64,000 bases of DNA from positions 310,001 through 374,000 of the forward strand of contig JAJPIO010000009.1 of assembly GCA_021324735.1 (NCBI GenBank), written 5' to 3'. The DNA comes from Bacteroidota bacterium (GTDB taxonomy: Bacteria; Bacteroidota; Ignavibacteria; Palsa-1295). Below, one piece after another: positions 51,370 to 58,959 of this stretch (position 1 is its first letter; each line of letters starts with the position of its first letter). The position numbers and the translations under genes were made by a program. The notes under the pieces are model-generated. The model was not told where the DNA came from. It saw only the letters and a program-made list of their open reading frames with translations, and ran no database searches.

Positions 51370-52911
51370 ATGATCCCGACCACCAGATCAAAACGAGAAA
51401 CAGACTTCGACGCGGGCATTTTCGACGAGCCGTTTATTCTATTCGGAGATTCCCGTAGGCATGTTGATCCCAAATTTGGATTAATGCAATTCGGCCCCTT
51501 CAGCCTTCCCGGACAACCTCGATCCCTTTCGCAAATAAGAGTGGGAATAATCGGTTCAGCCACTCTCGTTTCTGACATGCAATTGTGGTTGACTCAGTGT
51601 GCGAACCCCATCTACAATGATGGTGGGCAACCTCACGGTGCTCCTTATTTCCCAGGCTTTAATTCCTCACACCCTTTTTATTGCTCCATTTTTACAAATC
51701 CGTCTTTAAACGTCGTCCTTAAAGAAGCAGAGCTTAAGAAGTTGTTGCTTGCTCCTAATTTCGATGAACGGGTCACTAAGATAGTAAAGTTTTATTCGGA
51801 CGCACTGCAAGTGCTAGCTGGACGAGAGCCTCAACCTGACGTTGTGATTTGCTGTCTCCCCCAGGAAGTTGTCGACACGTGTGTTGTAGACAGAAAGAAA
51901 CCCAGAAAGAACAAGTGGTGGAAAAAATTCGGGCGAAGGAAAAAAGAGGATCAGTTCGATCTCTTTCTGCCGTCGGTTGAACCTTCGGAAGAAGAAGAAC
52001 TTCTAGAGCATTCCAATTTGCGCCGCGGGTTAAAAGGAGCAGCAATGTTTCATAATTTCCCCATTCAAATTGTATGGCCTAAAACCATCGCTCAGAGGAA
52101 CAGCACCGCGACGGGCAAGAGTACGCAGGATGCAGCTACTAGGGCTTGGAATCTCATGACCGCTCTTTATTACAAGGCCGGTGGTACACCATGGAGAGCC
52201 GATGGGCTTGATGAAAGTACTTGCTATGTAGGCGTCTCTTTCTTTCATGATGCGACTGAGCAGTCGCTTGTAAGGACTAGCATGGCTCAGACTTTTTCTG
52301 CGAGTGGACACGGATACGTTTTACGTGGCAGTGCATTTGAGTGGAACAGCGAAGAAAATGGTAACAGCCCCCATCTTGATAAGAATAGTGCTACGCAACT
52401 CTTAAGGGATGCCATAGCGCTTTATACAAAGCAAAATGGCGGTGCCTCACCCTCCCGGGTCGTTGTTCATAAATCTTCAAAATACTGGCAGGAAGAGCTT
52501 GCAGGATTCAAGGAAGCACTCACTGATATTCCTAATTATGATCTTGTCGCATTTGACTCTTCCGGTTCTTTGCAATTGGTTCGGAGCGGTCTCTACGCAC
52601 CACTAAGAGGCACATACGTAAAGCTTGGCATTCAAAAATTCCTCTTATATACGGTAGGATATACTCCATTCTTAAAAACATATCAAGGGCCGAGGATTCC
52701 CATGCCTTTGCAGGTCATTGAACATTACGGGGATACTCCTTGGAGCGAACTTCTTGCAGAAGTTCTTTGCCTTACAAAAATGAACTGGAATTCGGCTAAC
52801 TTCGCATCTTCAGACCCTATAACTCTGGCTTTTTCAAAAAAAGTTGGAGAAATTCTTTCAGAATTGGCGGTCGAGATTACACCGCGGCCTGAGTATCGAT
52901 TTTATATGTAG
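51370..52911 (+). CDS. Short prokaryotic Argonaute (MID-PIWI), catalytically inactive
   Basis: A 513-residue protein, the usual length of short pAgo. PIWI hallmarks: PSRVVVHKSSKYWQEELAGF, RSGLYAPLRGTYVKLG, FLLYTVGYTPFLKTYQGPRI, PLQVIEHYGD and EVLCLTKMNWNSANF. The first catalytic-Asp position is Ser290 (CYVGVSFF), so slicing is not expected. A MID-like region precedes it (GLKGAAMFHNFPIQIVWPK). ATG 51370 starts three bases after the TIR stop; a longer frame overlaps that gene but lacks similarity. With the TIR-APAZ gene it forms a SPARTA-type operon. Confidence 0.9.
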   Translation: MIPTTRSKRETDFDAGIFDEPFILFGDSRRHVDPKFGLMQFGPFSLPGQPRSLSQIRVGIIGSATLVSDMQLWLTQCANPIYNDGGQPHGAPYFPGFNSSHPFYCSIFTNPSLNVVLKEAELKKLLLAPNFDERVTKIVKFYSDALQVLAGREPQPDVVICCLPQEVVDTCVVDRKKPRKNKWWKKFGRRKKEDQFDLFLPSVEPSEEEELLEHSNLRRGLKGAAMFHNFPIQIVWPKTIAQRNSTATGKSTQDAATRAWNLMTALYYKAGGTPWRADGLDESTCYVGVSFFHDATEQSLVRTSMAQTFSASGHGYVLRGSAFEWNSEENGNSPHLDKNSATQLLRDAIALYTKQNGGASPSRVVVHKSSKYWQEELAGFKEALTDIPNYDLVAFDSSGSLQLVRSGLYAPLRGTYVKLGIQKFLLYTVGYTPFLKTYQGPRIPMPLQVIEHYGDTPWSELLAEVLCLTKMNWNSANFASSDPITLAFSKKVGEILSELAVEITPRPEYRFYM

Positions 52912-52961
52912 TCTTGGTGGCTAAGGAAGTTATTACTCACTTTTTGGATATCGCTCCAAAA

Positions 52962-53249
52962 TCACTTACGGTCGTAGAGCTCTTCGCGTGTCAAAGGTTT
53001 TGCGCCTGGGGCGATGAATGGATGTTCGCGCATTAACTTAGCCGACTCGGGTTCTCGTCGTTCGGTGCTCACGGTAATATGCACCTCTTTCTTCTTCGCA
53101 AGTCGCTTAACGGCCACCGATTCTTCGCTTCGCTCAGAATGTGCGCTTTTTGCAAGGTTCGGTCCTTCCAGAGGTTGAATTCCTCTCGGGACAAAATCCT
53201 CCACACCCTTGTTTTCGCGCCGGTTCTTACGCTCGAATATTCTTAGCAC
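52962..53249 (-). pseudogene. Doubtful small ORF containing an interspersed repeat
   Basis: A 95-residue frame starting at a GTG that sits inside the TTAGCACT repeats. Its middle carries the peptide HSERSEESVA, the read-through of a widespread intergenic element (53119-53141). The end REHPFIAPGAKPLTREELYDRK has protein-like character, so this may be a broken or repeat-invaded gene. I do not assign a function. Confidence 0.3.
53119..53141. repeat. HSERSEES-type interspersed element
   Basis: A 23-base unit beginning GATTCTTCGCTTCG, which reads HSERSEES on the other strand. Such elements are found scattered between genes in many bacterial genomes. Only one copy is seen here. Confidence 0.6.
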
Positions 53250-53282
53250 TCAGGACTTTAGCACTTAGCACTGTTTAGCACT
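53243..53282. repeat. TTAGCACT iterated repeat
   Basis: Four copies of the octamer TTAGCACT at 53243, 53258, 53265 and 53275, just upstream of the thiolase start. Confidence 0.85.
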
Positions 53283-53295
53283 CTTTAAGACTTCT

Positions 53296-54468
53296 ATGAA
53301 ACCAGTCATCCTCCGCGGCGCACGCACTCCTATTGGTACATTTCTCGGCTCTCTGGCAGACGTTTCGGCGCCGAAGCTCGGTTCGATCGCTATCAAGGCA
53401 GCCCTCGAACGCTCCGGCGTTCGCCCCGATCAGGTCGATGAGGTGTACATGGGCTGCGTACTTACGGCGGGAGTCGGCCAGGCGCCGGCGCGCCAGGCGG
53501 CGATCGGCGCGGGCATTCCGGTCAGCGCACCCTGCACGACGATCAACAAAGTATGCGGCTCGGGCATGAAGGCCGTAATGATGGCAGCACAGAATGTCAT
53601 GCTTGGCGATGCTGACGTTGTCGTTGCCGGCGGCATGGAGTCGATGTCCAACGCGCCGTATCTTCTCGGCCGCGCTCGCACCGGTTACAAAATGGGCAAC
53701 GGCGAACTCATCGACGAGATGATCAAGGATGGCCTGTGGGATGTCTACAATGATTTCCACATGGGCAATGCGGCGGAGCTTTGCGCCGATGAATGTGCGG
53801 TGCCGCGTACCGCGCAGGATGAGTTTGCGATCCGCAGTTTCAAGCTGGCGAACGAGTCAATCGATAACGGCGCGTTCAAGAGCGAGATCGTGCCGGTGCA
53901 GGTCGTACGCGGCAAAGAAACGGTCGAGGTTTCCGAAGACGAAAATCCTCGCAAGGTTAAGTACGATAAGATCCCGACGCTCAAGCCGGTCTTCAAAAAG
54001 GATGGCACGGTAACGGCCGCGAATGCGAGCTCGATCAATGATGGCGGCGCGGCGTTGGTCGTTGCCGGTGATGAGGTGGCAAAAGCGCACGGCTGGAAGC
54101 CCTCGGCGCGCATTATCGCCTATTCGTCGCACGCGCAGGAGCCGGCGAAATTCACCACCGCGCCGATCCACTCGATCAAGTCGGTACTGAAGCGTGCGAA
54201 CATGTCGCTGGATGATATCGACCTGTTCGAGGTCAACGAAGCGTTTGCGGTCGTAGCATTAGCGACGCAGAACCAACTCGGAATTCCGCTCGAGAAGCTC
54301 AATGTTTTAGGCGGCGCGATCGCACTCGGACATCCTATTGGCGCCAGCGGCACGCGCATTCTTATTACGCTCCTGAATGCTCTCGAGCGCAAGAACAAGC
54401 GTATCGGCCTTGCCTCGATCTGCATCGGCGGCGGCGAAGCCACGAGCATGATCGTTGAACGACTCTAA
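53296..54468 (+). CDS. Acetyl-CoA C-acetyltransferase (thiolase)
   Basis: A 390-residue thiolase with the acylated Cys87 (NKVCGSGMKAV), YLLGRARTGYKMG, HPIGASG with the catalytic His and CIGGGEA with the second Cys. It joins or cleaves acetoacetyl-CoA/3-ketoacyl-CoA. Codons are richer in G/C at third positions than in the neighbours, which is unusual for this window. With the 3-hydroxyacyl-CoA dehydrogenase 3 kb downstream it would cover two consecutive steps of butyrate/3-hydroxybutyrate metabolism or beta-oxidation. Confidence 0.96.
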   Translation: MKPVILRGARTPIGTFLGSLADVSAPKLGSIAIKAALERSGVRPDQVDEVYMGCVLTAGVGQAPARQAAIGAGIPVSAPCTTINKVCGSGMKAVMMAAQNVMLGDADVVVAGGMESMSNAPYLLGRARTGYKMGNGELIDEMIKDGLWDVYNDFHMGNAAELCADECAVPRTAQDEFAIRSFKLANESIDNGAFKSEIVPVQVVRGKETVEVSEDENPRKVKYDKIPTLKPVFKKDGTVTAANASSINDGGAALVVAGDEVAKAHGWKPSARIIAYSSHAQEPAKFTTAPIHSIKSVLKRANMSLDDIDLFEVNEAFAVVALATQNQLGIPLEKLNVLGGAIALGHPIGASGTRILITLLNALERKNKRIGLASICIGGGEATSMIVERL

Positions 54469-54473
54469 AAATA

Positions 54474-54652
54474 GTGGATAGAGGATAGGGGATAGTGGAT
54501 AGAGAAGAGAGGATAGTCAAATCAAAGTTGTGAAACCACTATCATCTATCCTCTATTCGTTATAAACTGTCCACTATCCACTATCAGCTATCTACGGAGA
54601 ACGGAGAGAGTAGCGTGGATAGTTAAATCAAAGTCGTGAAAGCACTATCCAC
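54474..54652. repeat. GTGGATAG / CTATCCAC repeat cluster
   Basis: GTGGATAG occurs at 54474, 54495 and 54615, and its complement CTATCCAC at 54574 and 54645. A 33-base unit (54511-54543) recurs at 54617-54649 with three changes. It fills the gap before the next gene. Confidence 0.85.
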
Positions 54653-56249
54653 TGTCCACTCTTCGTTATCCACTAAGAGCCTCTCTTCCCGCACTGTTTT
54701 GCTGCTGACGGTAGTCGGCGCGGCGATCCTTCTTTTCCCAACGATCTTCTGGCCTTTCGATTACGACCAGGGGACCTTCGCGTACGGCGGCTCAGCAATC
54801 CTACACGGCGCAAAACCGTATATCGACTTTTGGGACATCAAGCCGCCCAATATATTCTATACCTACGCCACGGCCTTCGCGATCTTTGGCAATAGCGTCC
54901 AGGCCATCCGCATTTTCGATTACCTGAATGCGCTGCTCACAGTCGCGCTTATCGTGGCGCTCGCATTTCGATTGTGGAAGAACACACCGTGGCGTCTATT
55001 CTCCGCTGTCTTCGCCTCGCTGATCTATGTCATTCAATATTATATCTTCGGGCATTGGGATACCGCTCAGGCAGAGACATATTGCGTCCCGCTCGTTTTA
55101 GCCGCGCTTTTGCTCGTCGTTCCTCGACGCGCGAAGTTCGAAAGCGAGCGATTATTGACGCGAGCGCTGTTCGCGGGAGTATTGGTTGGCGCCACGTTTT
55201 ACTTTAAGTATCCGAACGCGCTTTTTTTGATGCCGATCGCTGCGGCGCTCTGGCAGCATTCCGGTCACGACCGATATGCGGTGGTAAAAGCGCTCTCGAT
55301 GATGGTGGTGGGATTCCTCGCTGTCATTGGTGTGCAAAGCCTTTATCTCTATCTTAACGGTGAGCTCGGGCCGCTCTACCAGCTAACGATGTCGTCGACG
55401 GCATCGTACGTCTCGACGAATTATTCCGGGAAGTTTACGCTATTTCAAAACCTGAGGACGGCATCGCAGGTGGTCGATCTCGTGTGGATCGCTGCCGCCG
55501 CTTTCGGATGGAGCATCTGGATCACAGATCGCAAGCAAAGCGCGAAGCACAATTTTAATGTCTTTCGCTCGCTGATACTGTTATTGCTCGGCGCGACGGT
55601 CGCATTGCTGGTTGTCCAACTTCAGAATAAAGGATATAAGTATCACTATGCGGTATTGCTGCCGTGGGTCGATCTGTTGATTGGTGCGGGCGTTGGCCAT
55701 ATTGTTAAAGCGATGTCCAGTTTGGATTGGCTGCCCAAAGCAGTAAATTCGGTCCTTGTTGCTGTTGGCTTGGTCGTGCTTTGTTATATATGGACGTCTT
55801 TCCATCCTTTGCACGAACGAGTAGAGGAGTTGGTAAAAATATCAGAAGGGAAGCAGCCCGCCAACGGATATATTGCCGGAGATTCGATCGCCAATTATGT
55901 GAGCAGCCATACACGTCCCAGCGACCGCATCTTTATTTTTGGATTTCAGCCGTATGTGTATTGGAAGACCGGTCGCGTGCCGGCAACAAAATTCTTAAAT
56001 ACCATCCACTTTAAGCCGATCGCTCCTCCGCACGAAGAACGGGATGAATTAGTGCATAGTCTTTTGGGTAACCCTCCGACGCTTTTCCTTGTTGAGACCG
56101 ATGACCGGTATACGTCACAAGGAAATACTAACGATGACAGCCGGACTACTATCCGGCTGCGTTTTCCCGAACTTGAACAGCTTCTTGACTACCAATACTG
56201 GCCCGAGGATACGATACAGCACACCATCATCTATCGGCTTCGGCCTTAG
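54636..56249 (+). CDS. GT-C type membrane glycosyltransferase (ArnT/PMT-like)
   Basis: A 537-residue protein with about 10 hydrophobic helices. The first periplasmic loop carries FDYDQGTFAYGGSAILHGAK and FWDIKPPNIFY, typical of GT39/GT83-type enzymes that use polyprenyl-phosphate sugars. The GTG start is inside the second copy of a 33-base repeat; the real start could be TTG 54699, which begins the first helix directly. The next gene makes a polyprenyl-phosphate sugar, so the two are a plausible donor/transferase pair. Confidence 0.83.
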   Translation: MKALSTVHSSLSTKSLSSRTVLLLTVVGAAILLFPTIFWPFDYDQGTFAYGGSAILHGAKPYIDFWDIKPPNIFYTYATAFAIFGNSVQAIRIFDYLNALLTVALIVALAFRLWKNTPWRLFSAVFASLIYVIQYYIFGHWDTAQAETYCVPLVLAALLLVVPRRAKFESERLLTRALFAGVLVGATFYFKYPNALFLMPIAAALWQHSGHDRYAVVKALSMMVVGFLAVIGVQSLYLYLNGELGPLYQLTMSSTASYVSTNYSGKFTLFQNLRTASQVVDLVWIAAAAFGWSIWITDRKQSAKHNFNVFRSLILLLLGATVALLVVQLQNKGYKYHYAVLLPWVDLLIGAGVGHIVKAMSSLDWLPKAVNSVLVAVGLVVLCYIWTSFHPLHERVEELVKISEGKQPANGYIAGDSIANYVSSHTRPSDRIFIFGFQPYVYWKTGRVPATKFLNTIHFKPIAPPHEERDELVHSLLGNPPTLFLVETDDRYTSQGNTNDDSRTTIRLRFPELEQLLDYQYWPEDTIQHTIIYRLRP

Positions 56250-56253
56250 GCCC

Positions 56254-57036
56254 ATGCAATTACTGGACGATTGCGATCTTTCCATAGTCATTCCCTGCTA
56301 CAACGAGGCGAACCGTCTCCCGCGGACGCTCGAGCGTACGATCCAATATCTTTCGACCAAACCAGGCCGGCATGAGATCATCGTTGTCAGCGATGGCAGC
56401 ACCGATGGTACGACCGATGTGGCAGCACGGGCCTTTCAGGAATTGCCATTCAATGTTCGCGGTAAGTGGTTCGGATATACCCCGAATGGCGGAAAAGGCA
56501 AAGCGATCAAGTTCGGGATGAAGCAAGCGACCGGCAAGCGCGTCCTGTTTATGGATGCCGATTATGCCGTGCCGCTGGAAGACCTCGTTCGCGCTGAGGC
56601 GCTTCTCGATCAGGGCTATGACATCGCGATCGGTTCGCGTGCGGTGGAGGATACCACAATAGTACAGCACCAATCATTTATTCGCGAACGAGTTGCGAAG
56701 TTGTTCGGATTTATCCAGCGCAATTATCTCGGGCTCAAATTAAAAGATACCCAGTGTGGGTTCAAGCTTTTTACTCACGAAGCCACACACGAAATTTTCT
56801 CGAGGATCAAGCTCACTTCGGTGATCTTCGATGGCGAAGTGCTGTGGCTCGCTAAGCGGATGAAGTTCAAAGTCACCGAATTCCCGGTCGAGTGGACGCA
56901 CGATCCCGATACGCGTATTACGTATAATTTCGTTCGCTCGCTTAAGGTCCTGAAAGACATGCTCTCGATCCCGTTTTTGCATCTCAAGACCGAGCGTACA
57001 AGAGAACGAGTGCTCCAAGGCCAAACGCAAGGTTAG
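56254..57036 (+). CDS. Dolichyl/polyprenyl-phosphate glycosyltransferase (GT2, Alg5/DPM-like)
   Basis: A 260-residue GT2 enzyme starting four bases after the previous stop: LSIVIPCYNEANRLPRTLE, VSDGSTDGT, MDADYAVPL and GSRAVEDT, then FTHEATHEIFSRI, matching Alg5-type dolichyl-phosphate sugar synthases. No C-terminal membrane helices. Makes a lipid-linked sugar donor from a nucleotide sugar; likely supplies the GT-C enzyme encoded just upstream. Confidence 0.93.
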   Translation: MQLLDDCDLSIVIPCYNEANRLPRTLERTIQYLSTKPGRHEIIVVSDGSTDGTTDVAARAFQELPFNVRGKWFGYTPNGGKGKAIKFGMKQATGKRVLFMDADYAVPLEDLVRAEALLDQGYDIAIGSRAVEDTTIVQHQSFIRERVAKLFGFIQRNYLGLKLKDTQCGFKLFTHEATHEIFSRIKLTSVIFDGEVLWLAKRMKFKVTEFPVEWTHDPDTRITYNFVRSLKVLKDMLSIPFLHLKTERTRERVLQGQTQG

Positions 57037-57151
57037 CGAAGCAAGGCACGGAGTTTTTGCCGCTTTCTATTCGTTTTACATCGTGACCATAGCATGGCAG
57101 CTTGGTCTGTTCTCCACGTATCACGATTTTTCCCTCATAGTTAACAGCTCC

Positions 57152-58003
57152 ATGTCGATCAAGAATATTTCTGTTATTGGCGCCGGTACCATGGGTAATG
57201 GTATTGCGCACGTCTTCGCACAAAATGGGTATGACGTTACACTCGTCGATGTCGGCCAGCAGGCGCTCGATCGCGCCATTGCAACCATCACAGCGAATCT
57301 CGGCCGTCAGGTGAAGAAGGGAGCGATCACCGAAGACGATCAGAAGAATACGCTCGCTCATATCAAGACGGAGACGCAGCTTGCTACATCCGTAAAGGCA
57401 GCAGACTTTGTTATTGAAGCTGCGACCGAGCGATATGATTTGAAAAAGGAGATCTTCCAAACGCTCGACAATAATGCTCGCGAAGGTGTGATCCTGGCTT
57501 CCAATACCAGTTCGATCTCGGTTACCGAGCTTGCCGCAACAACGAAACGCGCGAGTCATGTCATCGGCATGCACTTCTTCAATCCGGTACCGGTGATGAA
57601 ACTGGTGGAGATCATTCGCGGTCTTGCGACAACGGATGAGGTCTATTCGACGGTAAAGGCGTTATCCGAAAAAGTTGGAAAGACGCCGGTCGAAGTAAAT
57701 GATGCACCGGGATTCGTCTCGAATCGCATTCTGATGCCGATGATCAATGAAGCGATCTACACGCTGATGGAAGGCGTCGCGAAGGCAGAAGACATTGATA
57801 CAGTGATGAAGCTCGGAATGGCACACCCCATGGGGCCACTACAACTCGCGGATTTTATCGGCCTGGATGTGTGCCTCGCCATTATGAATGTGCTTCACGA
57901 TGGCTTGGGTGATTCCAAGTATCGTGCATGTCCGCTTCTAAAGAAGATGGTGGCAGCCGGAATGCTCGGCAAAAAGAGTGGGCGGGGCTTCTACAAGTAC
58001 TGA
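57152..58003 (+). CDS. 3-hydroxybutyryl-CoA / 3-hydroxyacyl-CoA dehydrogenase
   Basis: A 283-residue NAD-dependent dehydrogenase: VIGAGTMGNG (residues 8-17) nucleotide-binding loop, SNTSSISVTELA, HVIGMHFFNPVPVMKLVEII with the catalytic His, VNDAPGFVSNRI and the C-terminal domain to GRGFYKY. Start ATG 57152 fits the usual N-terminus. Reduces acetoacetyl-CoA to 3-hydroxybutyryl-CoA, or the reverse. Paired functionally with the thiolase at 53.3 kb. Confidence 0.96.
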   Translation: MSIKNISVIGAGTMGNGIAHVFAQNGYDVTLVDVGQQALDRAIATITANLGRQVKKGAITEDDQKNTLAHIKTETQLATSVKAADFVIEAATERYDLKKEIFQTLDNNAREGVILASNTSSISVTELAATTKRASHVIGMHFFNPVPVMKLVEIIRGLATTDEVYSTVKALSEKVGKTPVEVNDAPGFVSNRILMPMINEAIYTLMEGVAKAEDIDTVMKLGMAHPMGPLQLADFIGLDVCLAIMNVLHDGLGDSKYRACPLLKKMVAAGMLGKKSGRGFYKY

Positions 58004-58017
58004 GTTTTAGTATCGCA

Positions 58018-58899
58018 TCAATACGATTCCGATTCATTAGGGAAACGTCCTTTTTTGATATCGGAATCGTATTTGCGTATAGCGGTTCGTACGGTCTCCG
58101 CGAGCGTTGCATACCGGCGAACAAAACGCGGATGAAATTCCTCGGTCAGTCCCAGAAGGTCGTGCATAACAAGGACCTGCCCATCACAATGTTTACCGGC
58201 GCCAATCCCGATCGTTGAAACGGTAAGCATCTCCGTAATCTCTTTTGCAAGCGAAGCCGGTACTTTTTCGAGAACAATAGCAAAAACTCCGGCATCCTGC
58301 AATGCTTTTGCATCCTGCTTGATCCGATTAGCTTCGTCCTTCGTGATGCCGCGAGTGCGATAGGTACCAAACTGATGGATCGATTGTGGCGTGAGGCCTA
58401 AGTGACCCATGACCGGAATGCCAGCCTCGCTCATACGTCGAACGTGATCGGTAACGCGCTCGCCTCCTTCGATCTTGATCCCTCCGGCACCGGTTTCCTT
58501 CATAATACGCCCGGCATTACGAAAGCCTTCTTCGACAGAGACCTGGAAGCTCATAAAGGGCATATCGCAGATGACCATCGCATGTTCGCGAACGCCGCGC
58601 ACGACAAGCCGAGCATGATAGATCATCTCATCGAGCGTCACAGGAATTGTCGTTTCATTTCCCTGAATGACATTCGAGAGAGAATCACCAACGAGCAGTA
58701 CATCGGCTCCGGCGTCATCGAAAAGACGTGCGAACGTAAAATCGTAGGCGGTAACCATCGTTACTTTTTCGCCACGCTTTTTCATTTCGCGGATCGTGCG
58801 CGTGGTCACACGCCGGGTTTCCGCCGGTGCGTTGGCTATGCTCGATGCGGATCCGTTCGTTAGGGGTCTGGCAGTAGTGGTCTTCGTTCGGGACTTCAT
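58018..58899 (-). CDS. panB: 3-methyl-2-oxobutanoate hydroxymethyltransferase (PanB)
   Basis: About 293 residues. It has the PanB core: MVTAYDFTFARLFDDAGADV, VLLVGDSLSNVIQG with the metal-binding Asp, SVEEGFRNAGRIMKETG and GHLGLTPQSIHQFG. The first step of pantothenate/CoA synthesis (ketopantoate from alpha-ketoisovalerate). An N-terminal extension of about 40 residues precedes the core; ATG 58899 is chosen over an upstream TTG. Convergent with the dehydrogenase, 14 bp apart. Confidence 0.96.
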   Translation of the reverse strand: MKSRTKTTTARPLTNGSASSIANAPAETRRVTTRTIREMKKRGEKVTMVTAYDFTFARLFDDAGADVLLVGDSLSNVIQGNETTIPVTLDEMIYHARLVVRGVREHAMVICDMPFMSFQVSVEEGFRNAGRIMKETGAGGIKIEGGERVTDHVRRMSEAGIPVMGHLGLTPQSIHQFGTYRTRGITKDEANRIKQDAKALQDAGVFAIVLEKVPASLAKEITEMLTVSTIGIGAGKHCDGQVLVMHDLLGLTEEFHPRFVRRYATLAETVRTAIRKYDSDIKKGRFPNESESY

Positions 58900-58959
58900 C
58901 CGTTTTGCGTTATCCGAAACTAACAATTCAGGAGAGAAAATAAGCCATCCAACGAACGG

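Noticed and set aside
46919-53290. Idea of a genomic island integrated at tRNA-Ser, carrying the SPARTA block
   Set aside because: The 3' end of the tRNA faces left, away from the accessory genes, no copy of the tRNA 3' end was found on the right, and there is no integrase gene in between.
53296-58003. Thiolase, glycosyltransferases and dehydrogenase as one metabolic operon
   Set aside because: A 167-bp repeat-filled gap follows the thiolase and the middle genes belong to glycan transfer, so co-transcription is not supported.
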